A stretch of 64,000 bases of DNA. Source: Polynucleobacter sp. GTDB lineage: Bacteria > Pseudomonadota > Gammaproteobacteria > Burkholderiales > Burkholderiaceae. Position 1 is the stretch's first letter. Each line of letters begins with the position of its first letter. Both the position numbers and the translations under genes were made by a program. Below the pieces are notes generated by a model. It was not told the DNA's origin. It saw only the letters and a list, made by a program, of their open reading frames with translations, and ran no database searches. Of this stretch, positions 25,438 through 34,440 are shown one piece after another. The stretch spans positions 62,001-126,000 of the forward strand of contig JAHEBW010000044.1 in assembly GCA_024642065.1 (NCBI GenBank), in the 5' to 3' direction.

Positions 25438-26697
25438 ATGCGCAACATCTGGAATCAATGTCTTTTGTATTTGACCAACACTAAAAAGTGGGTGGGGGAG
25501 CATGCATGGTTTCGTAAGGGGGTTTTGGGACTGGTGATTTTAGTTGTGTTGGTGGTGGCTTGGAAATTGCTATCAGCTACCCTAGGTTGGAGTGACCCTC
25601 AATATAAGACAGCAGTTATTGAAGATGGGCCTTTATCAGTCACCATCAGTGCTAGCGGTACTCTTAATCCTGTTAAATCAGTTCAGGTCGGCACCCAGGT
25701 CTCTGGCATGTTGCAGGACATTTATGTCGATTTCAATGATGTTGTTAAAAAAGGACAAATCATTGCTCGTATTGATCCTCGCGAATGGCAAGCTCGCTAT
25801 GAACAGGCTGAGGCTAATTACATCCTAGCCAATCGCAATCACGAGAACAATAAAAAATTAATTGAGAAGAAATTTATCTCTCCTGCAGCTTTTGACCAAA
25901 CACTCAGCGCCTATAAAAGTGCCAAAGCATCTTTAGCCATGGCAAAGAAGGCGCTTGATGACACGGTTATTCGTGCGCCGGTTGATGGGGTTGTGGTCAA
26001 GCGCAGTGTTGAGAAAGGTCAAACAGTTGCTGCAAGCTTGCAGTCGCCCGAGTTATTTATCATCGCGCAAGATTTGTCCGACATGCAGGTAGAAACCTCG
26101 ATTGATGAGGCAGATGTGGGCCGCATTATTGAAGGTATGACTGCAAGCTTTACGGTGGATGCTTTCCCAGGGCAGGTATTCCAAAGCAAGGTGAAGCAGG
26201 TTCGCAAAGCGCCATTGAATGTGCAAAACGTTGTGACATACACCGTTTTATTAACAGCATCTAATCCAGATTTAAAACTCTTGCCAGGCATGACTGCTAA
26301 TACATCGATCATTACAGAGCAAAAAGAAAAAGTTCTGCGATTGCCTAATGCAGCATTGCGCTTCAAAATGCCCGATAGCGTTGCGTCTCCAGTAAAGCCT
26401 AATTCAACAACTAACTCATCCCAAAAGCCTATGGCTGGTGGCAAGTCTCCATCGAAGCCTTATGTGGGTGCACCTAAGGTTGTAACACGCAAAGTTTGGG
26501 TGTTAGAGGATAGTGGTTTGAAGAAGAAACCTGTTCAAAAGACCGTGCGGGTGGGTTTAAGCGATGGTTCAGCCAGTGAAATCCTTTCTTCTCAAGAAGG
26601 TGATGATGGATTGAAGCCAGGCGACTTAGTCATCATTGGTGTGCAGTCATCTGGTGAATCTGGTGCTACTCGCGTTAGCGGCCCACGCCTCTTCTAA
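25438..26697 (+). CDS. macA: MacA-type periplasmic adaptor of an ABC efflux pump
   Basis: A 419-residue membrane-fusion protein bridging the MacB permease and a TolC channel. A single N-terminal membrane anchor (GVLGLVILVVLVVAWKLL, about 30-48) is followed by the lipoyl/barrel-sandwich halves (VQVGTQVSGMLQDIYVDFNDVVKKGQIIARIDP and VIRAPVDGVVVKRSVEKGQTV), an alpha-helical hairpin between them, and a beta-barrel domain (VETSIDEADVGRIIEGM). A Pro/Ser/Lys-rich insert (about 315-340) splits the C-terminal domain. It begins a three-gene operon with the macB ATPase and permease. Confidence 0.92.
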   Translation: MRNIWNQCLLYLTNTKKWVGEHAWFRKGVLGLVILVVLVVAWKLLSATLGWSDPQYKTAVIEDGPLSVTISASGTLNPVKSVQVGTQVSGMLQDIYVDFNDVVKKGQIIARIDPREWQARYEQAEANYILANRNHENNKKLIEKKFISPAAFDQTLSAYKSAKASLAMAKKALDDTVIRAPVDGVVVKRSVEKGQTVAASLQSPELFIIAQDLSDMQVETSIDEADVGRIIEGMTASFTVDAFPGQVFQSKVKQVRKAPLNVQNVVTYTVLLTASNPDLKLLPGMTANTSIITEQKEKVLRLPNAALRFKMPDSVASPVKPNSTTNSSQKPMAGGKSPSKPYVGAPKVVTRKVWVLEDSGLKKKPVQKTVRVGLSDGSASEILSSQEGDDGLKPGDLVIIGVQSSGESGATRVSGPRLF

Positions 26698-26724
26698 ATT
26701 CAATCTCTGATTATTCATACTGAG

Positions 26725-27477
26725 ATGCCATTCATTGAGGCTCGCCACCTGATCAAGACCTATGGGGTCGGGGAGCAGATGGTGCACGCTCTTAATGATG
26801 TTTCTATTGATCTTGAGCGTGGTGAATTTGTTGCTATTGTTGGCTCATCAGGTTCTGGCAAATCAACTTTCATGAACATGATTGGTTGTCTTGATAAACC
26901 AACATCAGGAAGTTGTTTGATTGGCGGTGAAGATGTTGCAAACATGGGTGCTAATGATTTAGCCAATTTGCGCAATCGTCGCATTGGTTTTGTTTTTCAG
27001 CAATTTAATCTTTTAGCTAGAACTTCTGCTCTTGAGAATGTTGCTTTACCTCTGCTTTATGCCCGCGAAGGTTCTTTGTCTGGATTAACAAAACAAGAAC
27101 GTTTTGATCATGCCAAAAAACGCCTAGAGCAAGTTGGTTTGGGTGAGCGATTACTTAATACGCCATCACAGCTATCAGGCGGTCAGCAGCAGCGTGTTGC
27201 TATTGCTAGAGCACTTGTTAATGATCCTGATTTAATTTTGGCTGATGAGCCCACTGGAGCCCTTGATTCAAAAACGAGTGGTGAGGTGATGGATTTACTT
27301 ACTCAACTCAATCAACAAGGTATGACAGTAGTGGTGGTGACTCATGAGCCTGACGTGGCTGCTTATGCACATCGTACGATTACATTTAAAGACGGCCTAG
27401 TTCTAACTGATCAAGCCAATCCTTCTCGATCTGTTAAATCTCCCGCACTTAGCCAATCGTTCGGGGTCTCTTCATGA
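26725..27477 (+). CDS. MacB-type ABC transporter ATPase subunit
   Basis: A 250-residue ATPase of the LolD/MacB family: Walker A GSSGSGKST (about 40-48), Q-loop FVFQQFNLLARTSALENVALPLLY, signature LSGGQQQRVAIARAL, Walker B DLILADEPTGALD and the switch histidine in VVVVTHEPDV. The permease is encoded separately and begins within the last codons (four-base overlap, ATGA). In the archetypal MacB both parts are fused, so this is a split version. With macA it should export macrolides, lipoproteins, peptides or another substrate. Confidence 0.93.
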   Translation: MPFIEARHLIKTYGVGEQMVHALNDVSIDLERGEFVAIVGSSGSGKSTFMNMIGCLDKPTSGSCLIGGEDVANMGANDLANLRNRRIGFVFQQFNLLARTSALENVALPLLYAREGSLSGLTKQERFDHAKKRLEQVGLGERLLNTPSQLSGGQQQRVAIARALVNDPDLILADEPTGALDSKTSGEVMDLLTQLNQQGMTVVVVTHEPDVAAYAHRTITFKDGLVLTDQANPSRSVKSPALSQSFGVSS

Positions 27478-28694
27478 ACTTATTGATTGCACTCCAAGCA
27501 CTCAAAATTAATAAGCTTCGTTCAGGCTTAACGATGTTGGGCATCATCATTGGTGTTGGTGCGGTGATTGTGATGGTGGCCGTAGGAAGTGGTGCGCAAG
27601 CAAAAGTGAAAGAGCAAATTGCTGGCCTTGGTTCTAATTTGATGATTCTTTGGCCGGGTTCAGTCACTACAACTGGTGTTCGTGGCGGTACAGGCACTGC
27701 GCAAACCTTGGTTGAGGATGATGCCTGGGCCGTTATGAGAGAGCTACCTGAAATTCAGGTGGCAGCACCCACGCAAAGAGGTAGTGGTCAAATTGTTTGG
27801 GGGAATACCAATTGGTTGGCTGCCATCGTTGGCGCCACCCCAGAATATTTTGAGGCCCGTGATTGGAGTCTTGTTAGTGGCCGTATGTTTGAATTTGGAG
27901 AATTATCTAGTTCAGGCAAAGTCGCCATTATTGGTCAAACAGTTGCTCGAGAATTATTTGGGGAAACTGATCCTATTGATCAAATCATTCGAGTCAGAGG
28001 TGTGCCTTTCACTGTTATTGGTCTTCTAGAAAGAAAAGGCCAAAGCATGATGGGGCAAGATCAAGACGATATTGTGGTGATGCCACTGTCAACTGCTAGA
28101 AATAAAATTTTTGGAGCGCTTCAAGGACGCATTGGTCGAGTAAGTTCCATTTTCATTAAAGCCCGTGATGGGGTTGATATGAAAGATGCTGAAGATAAGG
28201 TGAGAGACTTGTTAAGGCAACGTCATCGTTTAGGTCTTAATGCGCCCGATGATTTTTCGTTACGTAATTTGACAGAAATACTCCAAGCGCAAGAAGCTGC
28301 TAGTCAGGTCATGTCGATTTTATTGGCTGCGGTGGCTTCTGTGAGTTTATTGGTGGGAGGCATCGGCATCATGAACATCATGTTGGTATCCGTCACCGAA
28401 AGAACTCGTGAGATCGGTTTACGCCTGGCGGTGGGTGCTCGCGGTAAGGATATTTTGAGTCAGTTCTTAGTGGAAGCTATTACCCTATCAACTATTGGTG
28501 GTGTATTGGGTATCTTATTAGGAGCCGTCGGCACTTGGTTAGTGGCGAGCCTGGCTGGTTGGCGTGTTGAACTTTCTATTTTGTCGATTTTCTTGGCGGT
28601 GGGATTTTCAGCCATGATCGGAATTTTCTTTGGATACTACCCAGCCCGTAAGGCAGCTGCAATGCAACCTATTCAAGCATTGCGATACGAGTAA
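27474..28694 (+). CDS. MacB-type ABC permease (FtsX family)
   Basis: A 406-residue permease with four membrane helices. The first is near the N-terminus (RSGLTMLGIIIGVGAVIVMVAVGSGAQ), followed by a large periplasmic MacB-core domain (about 60-245), and three more in the C-terminal FtsX domain (ILLAAVASVSLLVGGIGIMNIMLVSVTERTREIGLRLAVGA, ITLSTIGGVLGILLG and LSIFLAVGFSAMIGIFFGYYPARKAA). Catalytic power comes from the ATPase encoded just upstream. It ends the macA-ATPase-permease operon. Confidence 0.93.
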   Translation: MNLLIALQALKINKLRSGLTMLGIIIGVGAVIVMVAVGSGAQAKVKEQIAGLGSNLMILWPGSVTTTGVRGGTGTAQTLVEDDAWAVMRELPEIQVAAPTQRGSGQIVWGNTNWLAAIVGATPEYFEARDWSLVSGRMFEFGELSSSGKVAIIGQTVARELFGETDPIDQIIRVRGVPFTVIGLLERKGQSMMGQDQDDIVVMPLSTARNKIFGALQGRIGRVSSIFIKARDGVDMKDAEDKVRDLLRQRHRLGLNAPDDFSLRNLTEILQAQEAASQVMSILLAAVASVSLLVGGIGIMNIMLVSVTERTREIGLRLAVGARGKDILSQFLVEAITLSTIGGVLGILLGAVGTWLVASLAGWRVELSILSIFLAVGFSAMIGIFFGYYPARKAAAMQPIQALRYE

Positions 28695-28762
28695 GACCAT
28701 CTTTAAAAGCTAACTTACTCTGATATTGATCCAATTCAGCAGCTAGCCTTTATCATCTCGTT

Positions 28763-29650
28763 ATGGATATTTATTTATTACTCAAAGCAGTTATTCTCGG
28801 CCTGGTTGAGGGTTTTACTGAGTTCCTGCCTATTTCATCTACTGGGCACTTGATTTTGGTTGGTGACCTACTGGACTTTAATGATGAAAAAGGTAAAGCC
28901 TTTGAGGTCATTATTCAGTTTGGCGCAATTTTGGCTGTTTGTTGGGAATACCGCCAACGCTTAGTCAGCGTTTTGTATGGCTTGTTCACAAGAAGATTGT
29001 CACAGCGTTTTGCGGTGAATGTCATTGTTGCAACCATTCCTGCAATTGTTCTAGCTGTTTTATTTGGTAAATATATTAAGAGTGTTCTTTTTTCGCCGAT
29101 CTCAGTTGCAACAGCTTTTATTGTTGGCGGCTTGATTATTTTTTGGGTAGAGTCTCGCCAGAAAAAAATGCTCGCTCAGTTATCTGACCCTGTTCTCACA
29201 AGAACATCGATTCAAAGTGTTGATGATTTGCGTTGGCAGGATGCCTTGAAGATTGGCTTAGCGCAATGTGCTGCTTTGATCCCTGGCACCTCGCGTTCAG
29301 GCGCCACCATTATCGGTGGCATGTTATTCGGTTTGCCACGTCATGTGGCAACTGAGTTCTCATTCTTTTTAGCTGTACCTGTGATTACAGGCGCAACGCT
29401 TTACGAACTATTAAAGCTTCGCCATGTTCTGGGTGCTTTAGGTAATGATGGCGGTACGTCTTGGGCTAGCTTTGGTCCTGCATTAGGAATGGGTTTTGCA
29501 GTTTCTTTTGTGTCTGCCTTTGTTTGTATTCGTTGGTTGATTCGTTACGTTGCGACACATGATTTCACATTGTTCGCTTGGTATCGCATTGTCTTTGGCT
29601 TAATCGTTTTATTCACCGCATGGACCGGTGTGGTGCAGTGGTCACATTAA
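28763..29650 (+). CDS. uppP: undecaprenyl-diphosphatase
   Basis: Integral membrane phosphatase that recycles undecaprenyl pyrophosphate, the lipid carrier for peptidoglycan and O-antigen synthesis (BacA; its loss increases bacitracin sensitivity). The 295-residue protein has the two family motifs [20 protein letters not shown] (about 12-31) and [21 protein letters not shown] (about 174-194), which supply the catalytic Glu, Ser and Arg. About eight membrane segments. ATG 28763 is 68 bases after the permease gene. Confidence 0.97.
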   Translation: MDIYLLLKAVILGLVEGFTEFLPISSTGHLILVGDLLDFNDEKGKAFEVIIQFGAILAVCWEYRQRLVSVLYGLFTRRLSQRFAVNVIVATIPAIVLAVLFGKYIKSVLFSPISVATAFIVGGLIIFWVESRQKKMLAQLSDPVLTRTSIQSVDDLRWQDALKIGLAQCAALIPGTSRSGATIIGGMLFGLPRHVATEFSFFLAVPVITGATLYELLKLRHVLGALGNDGGTSWASFGPALGMGFAVSFVSAFVCIRWLIRYVATHDFTLFAWYRIVFGLIVLFTAWTGVVQWSH

Positions 29651-29657
29651 TTCAAAT

Positions 29658-30476
29658 ATGTCAGAGAATAAAAAAATAACTTCAGAAGATCATCAGGCAT
29701 CTGCTCATCGTAAAAGTGAAGGCGAGGGTAGTGCTGATGCGCCACGCTTGTACACTAGACCTGATATTGAAAAAATTGCGTCAGGGGAGCATTACATCAA
29801 CCGTATCAAATCATTTGTTTTAAGAACGGGTCGTTTAACGCCTGGCCAAGCTAAAGCGATTGAAACGCTAGGCCCTCAATTCTTATTATCTTATACAGCT
29901 CAAGCAATTGATTGGGAAAAGTCTTTTCAGTCCACGAACCCTGGTCGCCCTCGTATTTTAGAAATCGGTTTTGGCATGGGGGAGACAACTGCCAAGATCG
30001 CTCAAGTACGTCCTGATGACGACTTCTTGGCCATTGAAGTTCATGAGCCTGGTGTGGGTGCTTTATTAAAAGTGATTGGCGAGCAAGGCATCACCAACTT
30101 ACGTTTGATGCGGCATGATGCTGTTGAGGTTGTGCAGAATATGATCCCCGAGGGTTATTTGGATGGTGTACATGTTTACTTCCCAGACCCATGGCATAAA
30201 AAACGTCATAACAAGCGTCGTTTAATTCAGCCAGAATTTGTGGCTTTATTAGCTAGTCGAATCAAACCTGGCGGGTATTGGCATCTAGCGACTGATTGGC
30301 AAGAGTATGCCGAGCAGATGATGGAAGTTTTATCTGGTGAAGCTAGTTTGCAGAATACTGGGACGCTAGACGGTGGCTATGCCGAAAGACCTAGTTATCG
30401 CCCGATTACCAAATTTGAAAATCGCGGCATCCGTCTAGGTCACGGAGTTTGGGACTTGGTGTTTAAAAAGAAATAG
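29658..30476 (+). CDS. trmB: tRNA (guanine-N7-)-methyltransferase
   Basis: Forms m7G46 in the variable loop of tRNAs. About 272 residues from ATG 29658; the open frame extends into uppP without a good start. SAM-binding motif [16 protein letters not shown] (about 95-110), then [15 protein letters not shown] and the family signature [22 protein letters not shown]. An N-terminal extension of about 60 charged residues, longer than the E. coli enzyme, is disordered in appearance. It lies seven bases after uppP. Confidence 0.95.
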   Translation: MSENKKITSEDHQASAHRKSEGEGSADAPRLYTRPDIEKIASGEHYINRIKSFVLRTGRLTPGQAKAIETLGPQFLLSYTAQAIDWEKSFQSTNPGRPRILEIGFGMGETTAKIAQVRPDDDFLAIEVHEPGVGALLKVIGEQGITNLRLMRHDAVEVVQNMIPEGYLDGVHVYFPDPWHKKRHNKRRLIQPEFVALLASRIKPGGYWHLATDWQEYAEQMMEVLSGEASLQNTGTLDGGYAERPSYRPITKFENRGIRLGHGVWDLVFKKK

Positions 30477-30524
30477 GTTGATAGCTTTTAGCCTTATAGC
30501 CCTAAGCCCTAAAGCTCTTTAAAT

Positions 30525-31934
30525 CTAAAGGCCTAGACAGACGTATTTCATTTCAAGATATTCATCGATACCCCAAGAACTGCCTTCACGACCTAAGCCA
30601 GATTGCTTGACGCCACCAAAGGGGGCGACCTCGTTGGTCATTAAACCGGTGTTAACGCCAACCATGCCAAATTCAAGTGCCTCAGCAACGCGCCAGATGC
30701 GACCAATATCTCTGCTGTAAAAATAAGAAGCCAAGCCAAATTCACTGGCATTGGCTGCAGCAATCACTTCAGCTTCAGATTTAAAAGAAATAACTGCCGC
30801 TACAGGACCAAAGGTTTCTTCGGTGGTGATTAACATTCCAGGTTTCACACCCGATAAAACGGTGGGCTCATAAAAAGTACCACCTAAAGTATGTCTTTTG
30901 CCACCAGCCTCTAATCGCGCTCCTTTTTTCAGGGCGTCTTCAACATGAGCCTCTACTTTTTGAATAGCTTGCTCATCAATCAATGGACCTTGTTGAGTAC
31001 CTTTTTCTAAACCATGACCTACCCGAATGGTTTGGCTAGCGGCTGCTAATTTTTGAACAAATGCATCGTGCAAGCTTTCGTGGACATAAAAGCGGTTGGT
31101 GCAGATACAAGTTTGTCCGGCATTTCGGTATTTTGATGAGATGGCACCTTCTACTGCCGCATCCAGATCAGCATTTTCAAATACTATAAATGGGGCATGC
31201 CCCCCTAATTCAAGTGCCACCTTTTTAACTGTGGGGGCACATTGCTCCATTAAAACTCTTCCAACGGGGGTGGAACCCGTGAAGGATAAATGTCGAACCG
31301 TCGGTGAGTCACAAAGAGCTTTACCAACCAGGATTGAATTCTGGGCATCCGCCGTCACTATATTAATAACGCCTTCCGGCATGCCAGCCTCTTTAGCCAA
31401 CTCAGCTAATGCCAGGGCTGATAGAGGTGTTTGTTCTGCGGGTTTGATCACAATCGTGCAGCCAGCAGCAATCGCAGGTGCCACTTTTCGGGTGATCATG
31501 GCCATTGGAAAGTTCCAAGGCGTAATAGCGACACAGACCCCAATGGCTTGTTTGAGCACCATCATGCGTTTATCAGACCAAGTTGTGGCCGGAATGGCTC
31601 CAGTTACTCGCTTGGCTTCTTCGGCAAACCACTCTATAAAAGAGGCGCCATAGAATACCTCACCCCGGGCTTCTGCTAAGGGCTTACCTTGCTCTTGGGT
31701 CATTAATTCAGCAAGACGGTTGCTGTCTCGGCTTACCAGCTCAAACCAGCGACGTAAAACAGCAGATCTTTCCTTACCTGTTTTAGCTTTCCAGCTCCCT
31801 AGTGCCTCTTGAGCCTTTTGTATGGCTAACTCAGCATCAGCCGCGCCCATATTACGAACCTCGCTGATGATTTCACCGGTGGCTGGGTTGTAAACAGGAA
31901 AGAAATTAGCTGATTGGTCTTGGTTTTTTGTCAT
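30525..31934 (-). CDS. gabD: NAD(P)-dependent succinate-semialdehyde dehydrogenase
   Basis: Aldehyde dehydrogenase of the GabD group, oxidising succinic semialdehyde to succinate. 469 residues. Cofactor region ITPWNFPMAMITRKVAPAIAAGCTIVIKPAEQTPLSA, LSFTGSTPVGR, the catalytic Glu in KVALELGGHAPFIVFENADLD and Cys in RNAGQTCICTNRFYV (about 275). The C-terminus PFGGVKQSGLGREGSSWGIDEYLEMKYVCLGL is very typical of GabD/SSADH. It stands alone, convergent with trmB; the exact aldehyde could differ. Confidence 0.9.
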   Translation of the reverse strand: MTKNQDQSANFFPVYNPATGEIISEVRNMGAADAELAIQKAQEALGSWKAKTGKERSAVLRRWFELVSRDSNRLAELMTQEQGKPLAEARGEVFYGASFIEWFAEEAKRVTGAIPATTWSDKRMMVLKQAIGVCVAITPWNFPMAMITRKVAPAIAAGCTIVIKPAEQTPLSALALAELAKEAGMPEGVINIVTADAQNSILVGKALCDSPTVRHLSFTGSTPVGRVLMEQCAPTVKKVALELGGHAPFIVFENADLDAAVEGAISSKYRNAGQTCICTNRFYVHESLHDAFVQKLAAASQTIRVGHGLEKGTQQGPLIDEQAIQKVEAHVEDALKKGARLEAGGKRHTLGGTFYEPTVLSGVKPGMLITTEETFGPVAAVISFKSEAEVIAAANASEFGLASYFYSRDIGRIWRVAEALEFGMVGVNTGLMTNEVAPFGGVKQSGLGREGSSWGIDEYLEMKYVCLGL

Positions 31935-32178
31935 GAGTAAGAGATTAGCATAAGGCTTTAGACTCGAATCCCTTTATGACTTTCACCGATAAAAAGCGCA
32001 AAGATCCTCTTATTAAATAACCATATGGTTTTTAAGGGAAATCCCTGAGCTCTACGGAGAATACGAATCTATCTATGGTTTTTAGCTAAAAAATTTCACT
32101 AAATATAGGTTTTTCATAATGTAAAGTTAGCGCTTGCTAACCATAATTTTCCCCTTATAGGTCAATGACTCCCTGACC

Positions 32179-32187
32179 TTATCCACA
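32179..32187 (+). promoter_or_regulatory. DnaA-box match
   Basis: TTATCCACA, the consensus DnaA 9-mer, lies 65 bases upstream of the -35 box of the transglycosylase promoter. A single box may be chance; it is noted because another perfect match occurs at 52709. Confidence 0.35.
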
Positions 32188-32251
32188 ACAAGTCTGGTTC
32201 TATATACAGTCTTTTCATAACTAAAAGAAGTATTTCATCTGATCTATATTC

Positions 32252-32280
32252 TTGACAGGGTATATAAGTCTTCCTAATAT
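32252..32280 (+). promoter_or_regulatory. sigma-70 promoter for the lytic transglycosylase gene
   Basis: TTGACA (32252-32257), exactly 17 bases, then TAATAT (32275-32280). It is one of the best sigma-70 matches in the window. Transcription should begin near 32287, giving a leader of about 94 bases. Confidence 0.7.
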
Positions 32281-32284
32281 TCGT

Positions 32285-32337
32285 CAACACAAAGAGATGT
32301 TGCGGTGCATCAATTTTGAAGGGTTTCAAAGTTGATG
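32285..32337 (+). promoter_or_regulatory. two hairpins in the transglycosylase mRNA leader
   Basis: A small stem CAACA/TGTTG (32285-32289 with 32298-32302) is followed by a 13-bp stem, CATCAATTTTGAA (32308-32320) with TTCAAAGTTGATG (32325-32337), one G-U pair and a four-base loop. Seven T residues follow 25 bases later (32362-32368). Position in the 5' leader suggests a role in mRNA stability or regulation; it is too far from the T run for a normal terminator. Confidence 0.45.
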
Positions 32338-32380
32338 TGGTTTGAAAAAGCAATCAAGACATTTTTTTAGGGTAAAACAA

Positions 32381-33187
32381 ATGAATGCAAATACTTTAAA
32401 GATGACTGAGATAGTGTCCAAAGGCAGAGAGAGCTCTGAGCCTGTGGCATTGTTAACTCGTTTTACTAGGGTGCGTGCTAAGTTAGGTGGTTTGATGAGC
32501 GCCTTGGGCGTTTTAACCTGTTTTACAGTGGCTGCACTTTGGATCAATCAACCCATGCGTGTGGAGTTGGGTACTTGGTTAATCCCTGCCCAAGCCTATA
32601 AGATTTTGCAGGATGGCTTTACCTCAGTTCCTTCAGTGGCTGATGAAGCCGCCAAAATTCCAGTGACACTAGTTGATAAGCAAGCGATTGATCACAGAAT
32701 CCTAAATAGTTCATTAGAGCGTCAAGCGGTAGCTCGTTATGTATCGAATAAATACAAGATCGCTCATACAGCTAGCCTAGAATTTGTTGACAAGGCGATC
32801 ACCGTCAGCCGAGAAGTAGGTTTAGACCCCACTCTTATTCTTGCGGTAACTGCTGTTGAGTCAGGATTTAATCCTTTTGCAGAAAGTAACAAGGGTGCAC
32901 AAGGCTTGATGCAAGTAATGACTAGCGTGCATACAGATAAGTACCAGTTGTTTGGTGGCCATCATGCTGCATTAGATCCAGATGCCAATATGCGCGTTGG
33001 TTCATTGATCCTACGTCAGTACATTGCTAAGGGTGGCTCATTAGATGCTGGCTTGCGTTTATACGTTGGAGCTTCATCAGTATTTACTAATGACGGTGGC
33101 TATGGCCAAAAAGTTTTAGCTGAGCGTCAGCGAATTCGTGATGCAGCTTCAATGAAGCTAGCAGCTTTAAACGCTAAAACTCTCTAA
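32381..33187 (+). CDS. lytic transglycosylase (SLT domain)
   Basis: Murein lytic transglycosylase-like protein of about 268 residues. ATG 32381 follows TAGGG; the TTG at 32342 in the open frame is less likely. One membrane anchor (LGGLMSALGVLTCFTVAALWI, about 36-56) places the enzyme domain in the periplasm. The SLT domain has the catalytic Glu in LDPTLILAVTAVESGFNPFAESNKGAQGLMQVM and the later LRLYVGASS. It should cleave peptidoglycan glycan strands to 1,6-anhydroMurNAc ends. Transcription is from the strong promoter at 32252. Confidence 0.88.
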   Translation: MNANTLKMTEIVSKGRESSEPVALLTRFTRVRAKLGGLMSALGVLTCFTVAALWINQPMRVELGTWLIPAQAYKILQDGFTSVPSVADEAAKIPVTLVDKQAIDHRILNSSLERQAVARYVSNKYKIAHTASLEFVDKAITVSREVGLDPTLILAVTAVESGFNPFAESNKGAQGLMQVMTSVHTDKYQLFGGHHAALDPDANMRVGSLILRQYIAKGGSLDAGLRLYVGASSVFTNDGGYGQKVLAERQRIRDAASMKLAALNAKTL

Positions 33188-33255
33188 TAAAGGCAACTTA
33201 AGTTGAACGCCTAGCTCATTGAGAAATTTTCAATGACGTGGTGCATCAACTCGAC

Positions 33256-33846
33256 TCACTGCCTAGCAAACAACAACAGCGATTCAAGATACCCGCTATC
33301 TGCTGCACGAAGGGCAGATAAGTAGTTTTGACGGGTGATCCCGGCATTGGTGAGAGGCATACTGCCACCCCAAGAAAATCTTTTGCCTCCAAGACTCACA
33401 ATTAATGCATCTGCCATCAAGCGAGCGTGTCGGCCATTACCATTAGGAAAGGCATGGATTAAAACTAATTCATGATGAAAGCGAATAGCAATCTCATCAG
33501 GTTTCATTATTTGATTCTCAATTTGGTAGGCTGTGTTGTCTAATAAATCCTTAAGGCTCACAGCAATCTGAGACCAGTCAATACCAATGCTTTTATTACT
33601 CTGCCTAAATTTGCCGGCCCATTTCCATGTTTGGTTAAACATTCGGCGATGCAATTCACGAACCAATCCCTCATCTAGTTTCTTAATGATTTTTTGCCGC
33701 ATCATCCAATCTTCGCCATCAACAATATTCATCTCTTCCCAAGCGTTCAGATCTGCTTGAGTAGTAATGTGTGTTGGAATAAGGCCAAGGGCTTCGTCGG
33801 GATCAATTGGCGTTGCGCCTGGAGCATACTCAAAAGGAATCACCAT
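33256..33846 (-). CDS. Fic-domain protein (mobile mystery protein B)
   Basis: A 196-residue Fic enzyme of the mobile mystery protein B group. The Fic motif HAFPNGNGRHARL (about 129-141) has the catalytic His, the anion-hole Asn and Arg needed for AMP transfer to a target hydroxyl. Upstream HRRMFNQTWKWAGKFRQSNKSIG is the typical flap region. No obvious inhibitory helix (S/TxxxE(G/N)) is visible in the protein itself. It overlaps the HTH partner by seven bases. The pair is known from mobile contexts and is toxin-antitoxin-like, but no biological role is established. Confidence 0.9.
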   Translation of the reverse strand: MVIPFEYAPGATPIDPDEALGLIPTHITTQADLNAWEEMNIVDGEDWMMRQKIIKKLDEGLVRELHRRMFNQTWKWAGKFRQSNKSIGIDWSQIAVSLKDLLDNTAYQIENQIMKPDEIAIRFHHELVLIHAFPNGNGRHARLMADALIVSLGGKRFSWGGSMPLTNAGITRQNYLSALRAADSGYLESLLLFARQ

Positions 33847-34298
33847 AAATTCCTTCTGGGGCCATTTAAAATTTCTTTTGCAAGCAGTTCAAGCTGTTTG
33901 TCTGTTGCAGACTTATCTACTTCCTGATTCTCAAGACTCATTGAGTGAGAGATTGGTTGTAAACGTTCCCGAGCAACCTTAAGAGCGCGAAGCTCTAAAA
34001 TTTCTTCTAAGGGCTTGCGTGGTACCAGGGTGTATTGCAGTTCACAATCTAGAGCGTTTGCAAGCTTTTTGAGGCTTGCCAAAGTGATCTTTTCCTCGGC
34101 TTCAGCTTTTTCAAGCTTGAGGATGCTGTGAGGTGTAACGCCTAACTGTCTTGCTAGAGCAGAGGCTGACATCCCCAGAGATTCGCGAATTACCTTAACC
34201 CATCCTTTATTGGGAGGGCTTGGAGGGGGAGTGACTCTTAACTTAGTAAGAGTAGAGTCCATTTGATGGAGTTGTAAAGATAAGAATTTTTTGTTCAT
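33840..34298 (-). CDS. HTH regulator (mobile mystery protein A)
   Basis: A 152-residue XRE-type protein of the mobile mystery protein A group, always paired with the Fic protein downstream. ATG 34298 starts MNKKFLSLQLHQMDSTL; the open frame extends upstream but across an operator. The HTH is GWVKVIRESLGMSASALARQLGVTPHSILKLEKAE (about 37-71). A long C-terminal helical tail follows and may contact the Fic enzyme. Two copies of a palindrome upstream are probable binding sites for autoregulation. Confidence 0.88.
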   Translation of the reverse strand: MNKKFLSLQLHQMDSTLTKLRVTPPPSPPNKGWVKVIRESLGMSASALARQLGVTPHSILKLEKAEAEEKITLASLKKLANALDCELQYTLVPRKPLEEILELRALKVARERLQPISHSMSLENQEVDKSATDKQLELLAKEILNGPRRNLW

Positions 34299-34302
34299 AT
34301 TG

Positions 34303-34316
34303 ATACCCATAGGTAT
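34303..34316. promoter_or_regulatory. operator copy 1 of the HTH/Fic pair
   Basis: ATACCCATAGGTAT, a one-mismatch version of the palindrome ATACCTATAGGTAT, lies five bases upstream of the HTH start codon and would cover the ribosome binding site or transcription start. Confidence 0.6.
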
Positions 34317-34362
34317 TAATTTAAGTACTTTATTGTAACTTAAAAGTATCAATAATTTGTAA

Positions 34363-34386
34363 TATTTATACCTATAGGTATAAATA
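34363..34386. promoter_or_regulatory. operator copy 2 of the HTH/Fic pair, 24-bp perfect palindrome
   Basis: A 24-base perfect inverted repeat whose left arm is TATTTATACCTA. Its core ATACCTATAGGTAT is shared with the site at 34303. The two centres are about 65 bases apart. A perfect palindrome of this length is unlikely by chance and fits a dimeric HTH repressor. Confidence 0.7.
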
Positions 34387-34440
34387 AAAGAGCAAAATAG
34401 ATCTGGGTACCTTAATTACTATCGAAAACGCGGATTGCGC

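Larger units (their letters stand above)
31935..32380. other. 446-base divergent intergenic region, gabD/transglycosylase
   Basis: Long AT-rich gap upstream of both divergent genes. It holds a perfect DnaA-box sequence (32179-32187), a near-consensus sigma-70 promoter (32252-32280) and two hairpins in the predicted leader of the transglycosylase mRNA (32285-32337). The left 240 bases contain repeated TATGGTTTTTA phrases (near 32022 and 32076) but nothing else I can name. Short reverse-strand open frames here have no support. Confidence 0.5.

Noticed and set aside
30482..30516. Terminator between trmB and gabD
   Set aside because: AGCTTT and AAAGCT flank repeated AGCCCTA phrases, but the stem is short and no T run follows.
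31096..31653. 185-residue open frame antisense to gabD
   Set aside because: Follows the codon structure of a clear aldehyde dehydrogenase on the other strand; no independent evidence.
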